Part shown: piece after piece, positions 55,443 to 64,000 of the stretch
How positions within the stretch are numbered: position 1 is the first letter of the stretch
How the letters are laid out: each line of letters begins with the position of its first letter
Assembly: GCA_003586005.1 (NCBI GenBank)
Contig: NSKI01000011.1
Location: 1-64,000, forward strand
Direction: 5' to 3'
Length of the DNA stretch: 64,000 nucleotides
Source: Haloplasmatales bacterium 4B
GTDB lineage: Bacteria; Bacillota_I; Bacilli_A; Haloplasmatales; Haloplasmataceae
Position numbers and translations under genes: made by a program
The notes under the pieces: model-generated
What the model was told of the DNA's origin: nothing
The model's input: the letters and a program-made list of their open reading frames with translations, nothing else
The model's database searches: none

Positions 55443-56995
55443 TTTAATACCCCCTCTGTAATAATCGCGTCAACAGGACATACTTCAAAACATGTACCAC
55501 ACTTAATACATTCATCTTGATTTATAACATGCAGCCCTTTTAATTCTCCGCCTATACAATTTGTTGGACATTTCTTAGCACAAATTCGGCAACCGATACA
55601 TGAATTTGTAATCTCATATTTATTGATTAAATCCTTACAAACGCTCGATTCACATTTCTTATCAACGATATGTGCCACATATTCATCTCTAAAATTATTT
55701 AGAGTTGAAAGAACTGGATTAGGTGCAGTTTGTCCAAGACCACATAGTGAAGCTTTTTTGACTAAACGTGCGAGTTCTTCAAGTTTTTCCAAATCCTTTA
55801 ATTCTGCCTGACCGCTTGTAATTTTATCTAGTAAATTATACATGTGCATAGTTCCTTCTCGACAAGGAGTACACTTTCCACATGATTCATCAACTATGAA
55901 ATCAAGGTAAAACTTGGCGATATCGACCATACAATTATGATCATCTAAAACAATCATTCCCCCTGAACCCATCATTGAACCTAATTCAATTAAAGTATCA
56001 AAATCAACTGAAGCGTTTAAATCTTTTTCAGTCAAACACCCCCCTGAAGGTCCACCAGTAAGTACTGCTTTAAATTTTCTTTGCTTTTTGGCCATTCCAC
56101 CACCAATTTCATTAATGATTTCACCAAGTGTAATCCCCATTGGAACTTCAATTAATCCTGAATTTTTGACTTTACCAGCAAGCGCGAAGACCTTTGTCCC
56201 AGGTGATTTATCAGTACCATATCCTCTAAACCATTTCGCTCCATTATTGATAATTTGGGGAATATTTGCTAATGTTTCCACGTTATTAATAATAGTAGGT
56301 TTTTGCCATAAACCTTTCTCAGCCGGAAATGGTGGCTTATTTCTACTCATACCGCGATCACCTTCAATTGAAGAAATCAACGCAGTTTCTTCTCCACAGA
56401 CAAAAGCTCCTGCTCCAAGCCTAATATCAATATCAAAATTGAAATCTGTTTCTAATATGTTTTGACCAAGCAAGCCATTTTTGCGAGCTGAATTAATCGC
56501 AATTTGCATTCTTTTAGCAGCTAGTGGATATTCAGCACGAACATAAATATAGCCGTATTTAGCACCTATCGCATAAGCCGCGATCGCCATTCCTTCAATA
56601 ATAACGTGCGGATCTTTCTCAAGGACAGATCTGTCCATAAACGCTCCAGGGTCACCTTCATCTGCGTTACAAATAAGATATTTTTGTTCTGACTCATTAT
56701 TTAAAGCAAACTGCCATTTAGTACCTGTAGAAAATCCTCCTCCACCACGTCCACGAAGACCAGATTCTTTTACAATATCAATTACTTCTTTACTTGTTAA
56801 TTTTGTTAAGACTTTATTCAATGAAAAATATCCATCACGAGCAATATATTCATTAATATTTTCAGGGTCAATTAAATCACAATTCCTTAATACAACTCTA
56901 ACTTCTTTATCATGCCCGCGCAGATCTTTATCAAATTTATTGCCTACAGTTTCTAAAGTATCACTCTTTATTTTTTCTAACTCAGTTAAATTCAT
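55439..56995 (-). CDS. NuoF/HydB-like flavin subunit of formate dehydrogenase
   Basis: A 518-residue NADH-binding flavoprotein: GRGGGGFSTGTKW (NADH/FMN site), NADEGDPGAFMDR, GAGAYVCGEE-like GAGAFVCGEETAL, and cluster ligands ESCGKCTPCREGT. The C-terminus adds two [4Fe-4S] motifs (CIGCRICAKKCP, CIKCGTCFEVCP) as in HydB/HndC, pointing to ferredoxin interaction or flavin-based electron bifurcation. It links formate oxidation to NAD. The N-terminal thioredoxin-like [2Fe-2S] domain of longer homologues is missing. Confidence 0.92.
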   Translation of the reverse strand: MNLTELEKIKSDTLETVGNKFDKDLRGHDKEVRVVLRNCDLIDPENINEYIARDGYFSLNKVLTKLTSKEVIDIVKESGLRGRGGGGFSTGTKWQFALNNESEQKYLICNADEGDPGAFMDRSVLEKDPHVIIEGMAIAAYAIGAKYGYIYVRAEYPLAAKRMQIAINSARKNGLLGQNILETDFNFDIDIRLGAGAFVCGEETALISSIEGDRGMSRNKPPFPAEKGLWQKPTIINNVETLANIPQIINNGAKWFRGYGTDKSPGTKVFALAGKVKNSGLIEVPMGITLGEIINEIGGGMAKKQRKFKAVLTGGPSGGCLTEKDLNASVDFDTLIELGSMMGSGGMIVLDDHNCMVDIAKFYLDFIVDESCGKCTPCREGTMHMYNLLDKITSGQAELKDLEKLEELARLVKKASLCGLGQTAPNPVLSTLNNFRDEYVAHIVDKKCESSVCKDLINKYEITNSCIGCRICAKKCPTNCIGGELKGLHVINQDECIKCGTCFEVCPVDAIITEGVLN

Positions 56996-57007
56996 CTTAT
57001 CACCCCT

Positions 57008-57481
57008 TTATTTATATTTTTTTAATATTTTCTCAATTTGATCAACAGTTACGTGCCCATACTGATCCTCATCAATCATAACAACAGGTGCTTTCCCACA
57101 ATCACCTAAACATCTTGTAGGTGCAATTGTAAACAATCCATCTTTTGTTGTTTGACCATAAGGTGTTTTTAAAATTTCACATACTTTATCCACTAATTTT
57201 TGTGATCCCTTTACATAACAAGCGGTTCCTGTACATACACCTACGATGTGTTTTCCTCTTGGTTTCGTAGAAAACATTGTGTAAAACGATACAACACCAC
57301 TAATTTTACTATAACTTTCATTTAAAGCTTTAGAAATGTATTCCTGAATTTCTTCAGATACACATCCAAAAATTCTCTGAGCATCTTGTAATGTTGGCAT
57401 TAATGGTCCAGGTTTTAGTTTGTTTTTCTCGATGCACTCATCAAGAACCTTAAATTTTTCATTTGTATAAATCTCTTTCAT
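57008..57481 (-). CDS. NuoE/HydC-like [2Fe-2S] subunit
   Basis: A 157-residue thioredoxin-fold subunit with four cluster ligands in CTGTAC and CLGDCG. It is the smallest partner of the NAD-linked formate dehydrogenase trimer and first gene of the five-gene operon. The start is the ATG at 57481 with GAGG 8 bases upstream; an in-frame ATG at 57529 has no site. Confidence 0.92.
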   Translation of the reverse strand: MKEIYTNEKFKVLDECIEKNKLKPGPLMPTLQDAQRIFGCVSEEIQEYISKALNESYSKISGVVSFYTMFSTKPRGKHIVGVCTGTACYVKGSQKLVDKVCEILKTPYGQTTKDGLFTIAPTRCLGDCGKAPVVMIDEDQYGHVTVDQIEKILKKYK

Positions 57482-57584
57482 CCTATCATCCTCATAAAAA
57501 TTATTTCCCTCAAAACTTTCTACTGTCATTATAACATAAATTATATTCTAGAAAACCAGCAATTCTGTTAATCGTTCTAAAAAA

Positions 57585-57617
57585 CAGATACTCCTCATAT
57601 ATGTAAAGGACTATCCG
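57585..57617 (-). terminator. terminator after pepD
   Basis: Minus strand CGGATAGTCCT pairs imperfectly with AGGAGTATCTG, followed by six T residues. It separates pepD from the formate dehydrogenase operon. Confidence 0.6.
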
Positions 57618-57639
57618 TTTTTTTTACTTAAAATAATAA

Positions 57640-59094
57640 TTATTTACTTTGTTTTAAAACTTCACATAAGAATTCATAAAGACTTTTTGTTGAAGAAATA
57701 CTTAAATGTTCTTCTGGTGTATGTACATCATAAACATTTGGTCCAATTGAAACCATGTCAATATCGCCAACTTTTTCTTTTAAGAACCCACATTCAAGTC
57801 CTGCGTGTATTGCATCAATTTTAGCCTCTTCATTATACATATCTTTATAAACTTTAAGCATTAAATCTCTAATAGGTGAATCTACTTTATATTCCCACTC
57901 AGGATAATCAGCTACTAATTCCATAGTTGCTCCGCTTAATTCACATAATGCTTTTACTCTATTATTAATTTCATCTTTTAAACTTTTTACAGAACTTCTT
58001 ACTGCGCTAGTAAAGACTATATTATTATCTTTAGTCTCTAAAACACCAATATTATTTGAACTTTCTACTAACCCCTTAATATTTGCACTCATTGTTTGAA
58101 CACCAAATGGTAATAACATAAGTATATTTATTAAATTATTTTTAGTTTCTAAACTAAATATTTTTTCAACATTATCTTTTTTTTCAAGAGTTATTGTGAC
58201 ATTAGGATCTGAAATAGCAAATTCTCTTGAAAACAATTTGATGTATTCGTTTATAAGATTTTGTAACTCATCAAATTTACCATCTTCAATTAATACTATT
58301 GCTTTTGTAAGTTTAGGAATGGCATTCATTTTTTCTCCACCCCTAATATTTGCTATATCAATTCCAATTTGATCGTTTAGTAATTGTAAAAATCTACCCA
58401 TTAACTTAATCGCACTTGCTCTATTTTTATTAATCTCAATACCAGAATGACCACCAAGCAATCCACATACGGTTATTTCATAGGCATTTTTATTACCTTT
58501 TACTTTACTCCATTTAATTGGAAGATTAACAATATTATTCACGCCACCAGCACAAGATGCTAAAAATATCCCTTCTTCTTCAGAGTCAATATTTATTAAT
58601 GTTTTCCCTTCAACATTGGCTCCATTAAGATTTAAAACTCCATCCATTCCTGTTTCTTCAGCTACTGTTACAAGTGCTGTTAATGGTGGATGTGGAAGAT
58701 CTTTAGCTTCTAAAATCGCCATAATCATCGCAACGGCAATTCCATTATCAGCTCCTAAAGTAGTGCCTTTAGTTCTAATCATATCACCATCAATTACTAG
58801 AGGTATAACGTCCTTTTCAAAATCAAATTCAAAATCTTCTTTTTTAACACAGACAATGTCCATATGTCCTTGAAGAATTACTCCTTTACTAAATTCATAA
58901 CCAGGAGTGCCAGGTTTTTTTATAATCACATTTAAAACATCATCTTGAATAACTTCAAGATTGTTTTCTTTTGCGAATCCTACTAAAAAATCACTTACTG
59001 CCTTTTCATTACCTGAACCTCTAGGGATTCTTGTAAGTGATTCAAAATTTTTAAATACAAATTGCGGACTTAATTCCGATAAAATGTCTTTCAT
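57640..59094 (-). CDS. pepD: M20 aminoacyl-histidine dipeptidase (PepD)
   Basis: A 484-residue M20/M28-type dipeptidase: LQGHMDIVCV (metal His and Asp), GADNGIAVAM, AEETGMDG (catalytic and metal Glu), DSEEEG, CGLLGGHSG, and a final HAGLECG and VHTPEE. Cytosolic PepD cleaves unspecific dipeptides with zinc. The ATG at 59094 follows AAAGGAG at 8 bases. It is last in a run with the OPT peptide transporter, suggesting uptake followed by hydrolysis. Confidence 0.92.
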   Translation of the reverse strand: MKDILSELSPQFVFKNFESLTRIPRGSGNEKAVSDFLVGFAKENNLEVIQDDVLNVIIKKPGTPGYEFSKGVILQGHMDIVCVKKEDFEFDFEKDVIPLVIDGDMIRTKGTTLGADNGIAVAMIMAILEAKDLPHPPLTALVTVAEETGMDGVLNLNGANVEGKTLINIDSEEEGIFLASCAGGVNNIVNLPIKWSKVKGNKNAYEITVCGLLGGHSGIEINKNRASAIKLMGRFLQLLNDQIGIDIANIRGGEKMNAIPKLTKAIVLIEDGKFDELQNLINEYIKLFSREFAISDPNVTITLEKKDNVEKIFSLETKNNLINILMLLPFGVQTMSANIKGLVESSNNIGVLETKDNNIVFTSAVRSSVKSLKDEINNRVKALCELSGATMELVADYPEWEYKVDSPIRDLMLKVYKDMYNEEAKIDAIHAGLECGFLKEKVGDIDMVSIGPNVYDVHTPEEHLSISSTKSLYEFLCEVLKQSK

Positions 59095-59107
59095 CAAAAC
59101 ATCTCCT

Positions 59108-59452
59108 TTAATTAATTTTATATCTTTTATGATTTTTTCTTGTAATTTCAATTATCAGACCTTTAGATAACAAATTATTGATTAAATTTAAAGAAACAAT
59201 TTTTGGATCAATAATTTTTATTTTGTCTTTACTCCAAAACAAAGAAGCTTTCATACCAACTATCAATATCTCTATTTCTCTATTAGAGAGACTTTCAGTT
59301 TTCTTAAGCTCTTTTAGAATTTTTTCTTCTAATTTTCTCTTAAGTTCATTAAATAATTCTTGTCCTTTTCTTTGTTGCTTTACGTATCCCCATGCATAAA
59401 TAATAGTGAATCCAATAGCTATTACTAAGACCATAATAATTTTATCTATCAT
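59108..59452 (-). CDS. small single-helix membrane protein
   Basis: A 114-residue protein: one N-terminal membrane helix (IIMVLVIAIGFTIIYAWGYV), a charged helix (KRKLEEKILKELKKTESL) and a C-terminal part that may be a small winged-helix-like fold (REIEILIVGMKASLFW, IIEITRKNHKRYKI). No family was recognised. It overlaps the pqqD-like gene by 11 bases and precedes pepD by 13. Confidence 0.6.
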   Translation of the reverse strand: MIDKIIMVLVIAIGFTIIYAWGYVKQQRKGQELFNELKRKLEEKILKELKKTESLSNREIEILIVGMKASLFWSKDKIKIIDPKIVSLNLINNLLSKGLIIEITRKNHKRYKIN

Positions 59453-59813
59453 CTTGATTTCCAGCCATTTCTAAGGTAATAAATTTATTGTTTCTTAAAA
59501 TGTTTACATATTTACCTAATCTTTCATAGATAGGTTCAATTTTTTTACCAAACTCCATTTTTAACATATCTCCAATTTCTTCTATGTTTCTATTTCCGTC
59601 AATTGAATTCCATACAAAACTACCAAATGTATCTAAATCAATTCTCATGATTTTTGGGGTTTTAAATAGTGGTCTAATTATTTTTTCTATGATTCCATTT
59701 CGAGGAATAATAATTTGTACAAGACCACTATCAGTTACTTCCCAATTATATTTTACTGTCTTTTTGGGTACAAGCTCAAGAAAATTCACTTCTTTTTTAA
59801 TTTTTTTTCCCAT
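59442..59813 (-). CDS. PqqD-family protein
   Basis: A 123-residue protein whose second half matches PqqD: LDTFGSFVWNSIDGNRNIEEIGDML, then EPIYERLGKYVNILRNNKFI. PqqD domains are winged-helix peptide chaperones that present precursor peptides to radical-SAM maturases. No precursor peptide or radical-SAM maturase is next to it; neighbours are a peptide transporter and a dipeptidase. The ATG follows AAAGGTGA. Confidence 0.8.
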   Translation of the reverse strand: MGKKIKKEVNFLELVPKKTVKYNWEVTDSGLVQIIIPRNGIIEKIIRPLFKTPKIMRIDLDTFGSFVWNSIDGNRNIEEIGDMLKMEFGKKIEPIYERLGKYVNILRNNKFITLEMAGNQDDR

Positions 59814-59888
59814 AGTTCACCTTTACCTCATTAACATGTATAAAAGGAGATATTATACACCCCCTTTTATATATATATTTCCGATTTT

Positions 59889-61793
59889 TTATTTGCTTTT
59901 ATGCAATACAGATTTCCAAAGTAGGGTATATGTTAATAAAGCAAAGAATGCTAAAGCTCCAATTTGACCTAAATCTAAGCCTAGATTGATATTAAAGTTT
60001 GCTACAGCAAATAGAGCTAATAATATACCTATTAAACCTTCTCCTGCAATTAAACCAGAAGAGTAAAGTAATCCTGAGTCAATCTTAGATTTAATTTGCT
60101 CTTGTTTTGCATCTTTATTACTAAGTTTTTTATCTAAGAATCCTCTTATAAGTCCACCGACCATAATTGGTGTACTTAAGTGGATTGGTAAATATAAACC
60201 GATTGCGATAGGTAGTACTGGAAGACCTAATAATTCGATAGCAATACCAATACCAACGCCCGTAAAAATTAGGGCCCATGGTAAATCTCCACCCATAACA
60301 CCTTCAACAACTAATCTCATAAGCGTTGCTTGAGGTGCAGGAATTTCTGTAGAACCGAATCCCCATGCCTTATTTAATAAAAATAATACGCCACCAATAG
60401 TTAATGCAGCTGCAAAAATACCGATTAATTCACCATACTGTTGTTTTTTAGGAGTAGCCCCTAGCAGGAAACCAGTTTTTAAATCTTGAGAAGTATCTCC
60501 TGCAATTGCAGCGATAATACAAATAATAGCTCCAACCATTAGGGTTGCAATCATACCAGTTTGTCCATCATTACCTGTTGCTTTAAAGATTGCAGCAGTG
60601 ATAATTAATGTCGCGATGGTCATACCAGAAACTGGATTTGAAGAACTTCCAACAAGTCCAACGATTCTTGAAGAGACTGTTGCAAAGAAGAATCCAAATA
60701 CTGCTATAACTAGTGCACCAATTAATCCTACTGGAACGATTGGAAGCATTGCCATAATTAATACAACAACTAGAGAACCTACAATGACAAATAACATTGG
60801 TAAATCTCTATCTGTTCTTACACTTTTGTCTCCGCCAACTCCACCTTTGTAATCTCTCAAAGCATCTTTGAAGGTTCGACCAATAAGTGGTAATGATTTA
60901 ATCAAACTAAAGATACCTCCAAAGGCAACAGCTCCAGCACCAACATATCTAATATAGTTATCCCAAATTCCCCAATATCCTAATTCACTAATAGGAACAT
61001 CTGCCGGATACATTATAACTGTGCCCATACTACCTATGTAGTCAATAAGTGGAATTAATCCAAACCAACCAATAACAGCTCCTGCTAACATATAAGCAGA
61101 AATTTTAGATCCGATTATAAATCCAACACCAAGTAAAGCTGGTAATACATCTGCACCAACTGCTGCTCCCTTATAGCCAGTAATCTCAGTCTCAATCTCA
61201 CTTGGGAATAGCTTTAATCCATCAGCTATTAACTTATAAAGAGCTCCTATTCCTAAACCGATAAATGTTGTTTTAGCTTTTTGACCACCCTCTTCTCCAG
61301 CTAGTAACACTTCTGCACAAGCTGTACCTTCTGGGTAAGGCAATACGCCATGTTCATTAACAATTAATGCTTTCCTTAATGGAATCATAAATAAAATGCC
61401 TAAGACCCCTCCACAAAGGGCGATTACTGTAATTGTTATTAAACTTGGAGCATCTTTTCCCCAATCTTCTGACCAAATATATAGGGCAGGTAGAGTAAAG
61501 ATAGCTCCTGCTGCTAAAGATTCACCTGCAGAACCAATTGTTTGAACCAAGTTATTTTCTAGTATTGATTCCTTTCTCAATACCCCTCTAATAACTCCCA
61601 TGGAAATAACAGCAGCTGGGATAGAAGCACTTATAGTCATACCAACTTTAAGTCCTAAATAAGCGTTAGCCGCTCCAAATATAATTGCTAACAAAATACC
61701 AAGTAACAAAGATGTTAAAGTAAACTCAGGTAGTATTTTGCCTGCTGAAATAAATGGTTTAAAATCTTGAGTACTATTTTTGATCTCTGACAT
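59889..61793 (-). CDS. OPT-family oligopeptide transporter
   Basis: A 634-residue polytopic protein with about 14-16 hydrophobic segments. Family features include FGAANAYLGLKVGMTISASIPAAVI, YPEGTACAEVL near residue 150, GSSSNPVSGMT, GDTSQDLKTGFLLGATPKKQQ and GLYLPIHLSTPIMVGG. OPT proteins take up oligopeptides (or metal-peptide conjugates) with protons. The ATG at 61793 follows GGAGG; an in-frame ATG at 61877 lacks a site. A hairpin near 59840-59870 separates it from the pqqD-like gene. Confidence 0.92.
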   Translation of the reverse strand: MSEIKNSTQDFKPFISAGKILPEFTLTSLLLGILLAIIFGAANAYLGLKVGMTISASIPAAVISMGVIRGVLRKESILENNLVQTIGSAGESLAAGAIFTLPALYIWSEDWGKDAPSLITITVIALCGGVLGILFMIPLRKALIVNEHGVLPYPEGTACAEVLLAGEEGGQKAKTTFIGLGIGALYKLIADGLKLFPSEIETEITGYKGAAVGADVLPALLGVGFIIGSKISAYMLAGAVIGWFGLIPLIDYIGSMGTVIMYPADVPISELGYWGIWDNYIRYVGAGAVAFGGIFSLIKSLPLIGRTFKDALRDYKGGVGGDKSVRTDRDLPMLFVIVGSLVVVLIMAMLPIVPVGLIGALVIAVFGFFFATVSSRIVGLVGSSSNPVSGMTIATLIITAAIFKATGNDGQTGMIATLMVGAIICIIAAIAGDTSQDLKTGFLLGATPKKQQYGELIGIFAAALTIGGVLFLLNKAWGFGSTEIPAPQATLMRLVVEGVMGGDLPWALIFTGVGIGIAIELLGLPVLPIAIGLYLPIHLSTPIMVGGLIRGFLDKKLSNKDAKQEQIKSKIDSGLLYSSGLIAGEGLIGILLALFAVANFNINLGLDLGQIGALAFFALLTYTLLWKSVLHKSK

Positions 61794-61880
61794 ATTTATC
61801 CTCCATAAATTAATTCCAGGTTTAATTATTAACTTCTTTTTTAAATTTTCAAGAAGTGTTTTTACACCTAATTGCATAAA

Positions 61881-61909
61881 ATTATATTATGGGCAGATAC
61901 ATATTTCAA
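61881..61909 (-). promoter_or_regulatory. promoter of the OPT gene
   Basis: Minus strand: -35 TTGAAA (61904-61909), 17-base spacer, -10 TATAAT (61881-61886), about 85 bases upstream of the ATG. Confidence 0.65.
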
Positions 61910-62041
61910 CATAATTTTATTTTATTTTATTTTTCACAAATTAATTTTTAGTAATATTTTTGAACTTTTTTATTTATAATTATTTAATTTATACTTTATT
62001 CTGGGAAAATGTAATAATTGGCAACGATTAAATTCATTAAT

Positions 62042-62070
62042 TTACAATACCGTTATGGGTATGTTATAAT
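62042..62070 (+). promoter_or_regulatory. promoter of the 62091 membrane protein
   Basis: -35 TTACAA (62042-62047), 17-base spacer, -10 TATAAT (62065-62070). Confidence 0.6.
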
Positions 62071-62090
62071 TTTATAATAGAGGTGATTAT

Positions 62091-62561
62091 ATGTTTGAAT
62101 TAGTGATTCAAAAACAAAAAGAAAGAAAACATTGGCTTATAATGACAATATTTTTATTTGCCTTTCTATATATCTATACTTTAATTGACTCATTTAACAT
62201 GAGTTATCTTCAAATGACAGAAAAATATGGGTTATTCTTAGTTATTATTAATATTTCCTTGAATTTTATAATGTCTGTTATTAGTAGTGTGATGATGAGT
62301 ATTAGTTATGCTTACTACAAACTATCAGGAAAAGAAGGCACAGGTTCATTTTTTAGTGCGCTGAGCGTTCTATTTGGAATGCTAACATATGGGTGTACAA
62401 CATGTGTGATAGCCCTTTTTGCTTCTATTGGTATAACATTTTCAGTAGCTTTGCTTCCCTTAGCAGGCTTACCATATAAATTTGTTTCTTTAGCTCTAAT
62501 TATTTTAGGTTTTTTATGGCTAATTAGAGAAATTAAACACTCAAAATGTAGATTAAAATAA
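62091..62561 (+). CDS. four-helix membrane protein, unknown function
   Basis: A 156-residue protein with four hydrophobic segments (about 17-33, 48-75, 85-118, 122-145). A Cys pair in TYGCTTCVIALFASIG lies inside the third segment and could bind metal, form a disulphide or carry thiol chemistry. No family was recognised. The ATG follows AGAGGTGATT. Confidence 0.65.
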   Translation: MFELVIQKQKERKHWLIMTIFLFAFLYIYTLIDSFNMSYLQMTEKYGLFLVIINISLNFIMSVISSVMMSISYAYYKLSGKEGTGSFFSALSVLFGMLTYGCTTCVIALFASIGITFSVALLPLAGLPYKFVSLALIILGFLWLIREIKHSKCRLK

Positions 62562-62578
62562 ACTGATAATATACAAAT

Positions 62579-62607
62579 ACACCACAGTAAATTTTTTACT
62601 GTGGTGT
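62579..62607 (+). terminator. terminator of the 62091 gene
   Basis: 13-bp perfect arms ACACCACAGTAAA (62579-62591) and TTTACTGTGGTGT (62595-62607), followed by ATTTCGTTTATTT. Confidence 0.8.
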
Positions 62608-62852
62608 ATTTCGTTTATTTATAGTTAAATATTTAACAGATTAACAAAAAACAAAATTTTTTTATCGCATAGGAAACAAAGAAACAGTGGCTGATCAATC
62701 TTATTTTAGCACGCTGGATATCATAGTCACCATTCCGGTTTTAAATTAAGACTCTTTCACTCAGGATTTTATCTTTACATACCATTATAGTTATATTTCC
62801 CATCATAAAAATCCTATCCTTACCGCAAATATTATAACTTTTTATCTTCTTT

Positions 62853-63305
62853 TTACATATTCTCTTTAATATAATTTAGCATTTTAATAATATGAGCTAA
62901 AATGATATATAAAAATCCGAAAGCAAATGTTGTAGCCCAAATAACTAGTGTAGCTATAAAGCTATCAGCAACAGCACCAAGAACTATTCCACTAATAAAT
63001 CCAATTATAAAAATTCCAATCGCTATTATATTGGCTATTCTTTCCATACCATTATTTTTAGATGCTAATTTATATTTTTTTATTTTCTCATAATCTTCAT
63101 CTGATATGTCAAGAGCGATTTTTTTTACGAATTTATTAACAAGACTACTGTAATAATAATCCTCTTTACAGGTGTCGGAGTAATCCATTTTAGAAAATCC
63201 CCATGAAATTAAATCTTTCTCTTTTTGAGTTTCTTTCTTACTTTTTAGATAGGATTCCTTCTCTAAAAAAAAGTTATTCAACATCTCATTAACATCTTGA
63301 TTCAT
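62853..63305 (-). CDS. membrane protein with two helices, unknown function
   Basis: A 150-residue protein: a charged soluble N-terminal part (~1-85, with KETQKEKDLISWGFSKMDYSD) and two C-terminal membrane helices (IANIIAIGIFIIGFISGIVLGA and TLVIWATTFAFGFLYIILAHII). No family was recognised. The ATG follows AGAGGGGGAAG. Confidence 0.6.
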   Translation of the reverse strand: MNQDVNEMLNNFFLEKESYLKSKKETQKEKDLISWGFSKMDYSDTCKEDYYYSSLVNKFVKKIALDISDEDYEKIKKYKLASKNNGMERIANIIAIGIFIIGFISGIVLGAVADSFIATLVIWATTFAFGFLYIILAHIIKMLNYIKENM

Positions 63306-63402
63306 AAATCTTCCCCCTCTACTAATTTTATATATTTTTATTGTACATCATTAAGTTTATATTTTAAAGAACAAAATGATCAATTTAATTCATAACTATC
63401 TT

Positions 63403-63662
63403 CTATTAACCTGAAATTTTAGATAAAATGAACTTCTGTTTTCGTAAAGATTTTCGTCACAGATTTGCCCATAATGAGCCTCAATTATTTCTTAACATAT
63501 AAAGCTCCAAGACCCGCACTAACATGATGCATTAAATTGCTAAATCTAGTTTAAATTCCTGATATGTTTTTAATGCCTCATAGCCATCATTTCTGTAACA
63601 ATCTGATATCTAATAGCACTTTAATAAATCTGCAAATTCATTTTCATCATTAACTACTAATA
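63403..63662 (-). pseudogene. decayed two-component system (response regulator joined to kinase tail)
   Basis: Minus strand from ~63662 reads as an OmpR-type receiver start, VLVVNDENEFADLLKCY, then stop, then NDGYEALKTY and LDLAI-stop-CIML. About 30 bases later come pieces of a histidine kinase G2 box and tail: SAGLGALYVKK, a frameshift, then EIIEAHYGQICDEN and FYLKF. Everything between the receiver's Asp region and the kinase C-terminus is gone, with several stops. The gene order (regulator then kinase) matches a normal operon that suffered a deletion. Confidence 0.75.
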
Positions 63663-63855
63663 CTTTTTATATAAATTTTAACATTAAGTTATTCATCATT
63701 AAATATATTTTAGTTAATTATAATTAACTATTTTATAGTTTTATAAAAGCGCTATCATTTTATTTAAAAATTCGCAAATTTTACTATGAATATCCCTCTC
63801 CTTTGTGTTAGAATAATAATGTACACTAAATAAAACTTGTAAAGGGAGAGATAAG
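63663..63855 (+). promoter_or_regulatory. leader region of the alanine dehydrogenase gene
   Basis: No clear -35/-10 pair was chosen. CTCTCCTTT (63796-63804) can pair with the ribosome site AAAGGGAGAG (63841-63850), so a weak site-sequestering fold is possible. Confidence 0.3.
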
Positions 63856-64000
63856 ATGAAAATAGGCGTACCAAAAGAAATTAAAAATAACGAAAACCGT
63901 ATTGCTGTTACTCCTGCAGGTGCAATGCAGTTTGTTAGTCATGGACACAAGGTTTTTGTTGAAAAAAATGCTGGTATGGGTTCGGGTTTTACTGATCGAG
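63856..64000 (+). CDS. ald: alanine dehydrogenase (5' part, runs off the window)
   Basis: The first 48 codons match alanine dehydrogenase: [20 protein letters not shown], then [20 protein letters not shown], including the substrate-site Arg of ENRIA. The enzyme interconverts alanine and pyruvate with NAD and ammonia. The ATG at 63856 follows AAAGGGAGAG. The rest lies outside the window. Confidence 0.92.
   Translation, partial: MKIGVPKEIKNNENRIAVTPAGAMQFVSHGHKVFVEKNAGMGSGFTDR

Noticed and set aside
62640-62850. Intergenic stretch screened for a pseudogene on the minus strand
   Set aside because: Short open pieces did not resemble any family consistently.

Overview
The window is AT-rich, uses TGA as a stop codon (for example the pdxA-like gene ends in TGA), has strong Shine-Dalgarno sites and sigma-A-type promoters, and carries many lipoproteins with no outer-membrane genes. 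This fits a low-G+C Gram-positive anaerobe of the Bacillota or the standard-code relatives of the Mollicutes. Tungstate uptake, an NAD-linked formate dehydrogenase, AOR-family sequence and B12 uptake point to anaerobic redox metabolism. Species cannot be fixed from the sequence. No tRNA, rRNA or CRISPR array was seen.

Layout. 1-8488: an acid-sugar catabolic region on the minus strand (DeoR-type regulator, DUF1537 kinase, PdxA2-like dehydrogenase, 2-hydroxyacid dehydrogenase, class II aldolase, FGGY kinase, GntP permease), with three promoters and three similar tandem 10-bp repeat sites that are probably the regulator's operators. 8566-16011: housekeeping and surface genes, including a 5'-truncated beta-phosphoglucomutase remnant, a PPC-type lipoprotein, and a diguanylate cyclase whose leader is a c-di-GMP-I riboswitch with terminator. 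Then come an APH-type kinase, DagK, a ZIP transporter, a DUF441 protein and a cyclophilin lipoprotein.

16203-33548: one 17.4-kb, tightly packed minus-strand operon behind a near-consensus promoter. It encodes a four-helix membrane protein with a large predicted ectodomain, a second membrane protein, a small charged cytosolic protein, four different ATPase-FtsX/MacB-type fusion proteins and a 1649-residue leucine-rich-repeat lipoprotein. I recognise no described system with this composition; it is the best candidate here for a new cell-surface machine.

33690-37548: a metallo-hydrolase, a NYN/LOTUS protein, a NUDIX hydrolase, small unknowns and an XRE regulator. 37848-46252: a tungsten-cofactor operon (AOR-like protein, tupABC, moeA, moeA-PBP fusion, moaA, moaC, MOSC). 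The AOR-like protein keeps its metal-ligand cysteines but appears to lack the active-site acid/base segments. 46423-48295: a possible micropeptide, a small membrane protein and a secreted InlB-repeat protein. 48674-51185: a cobalamin riboswitch operon encoding a transcobalamin-like lipoprotein, a DUF4430 protein and an ECF-type S component. 51369-57481: nuoE-like, nuoF-like, Cys-type formate dehydrogenase, mobA and fdhD. 57640-61909: OPT peptide transporter, PqqD-like protein, small membrane protein and PepD dipeptidase. 62042-64000: two small membrane proteins, a decayed two-component system and the 5' end of alanine dehydrogenase.

The tungsten and formate dehydrogenase operons complement each other: the first supplies W and pterin, while mobA and fdhD finish and load the bis-nucleotide cofactor. 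moaD, moaE and the MPT-synthase activating enzyme are not in this window.
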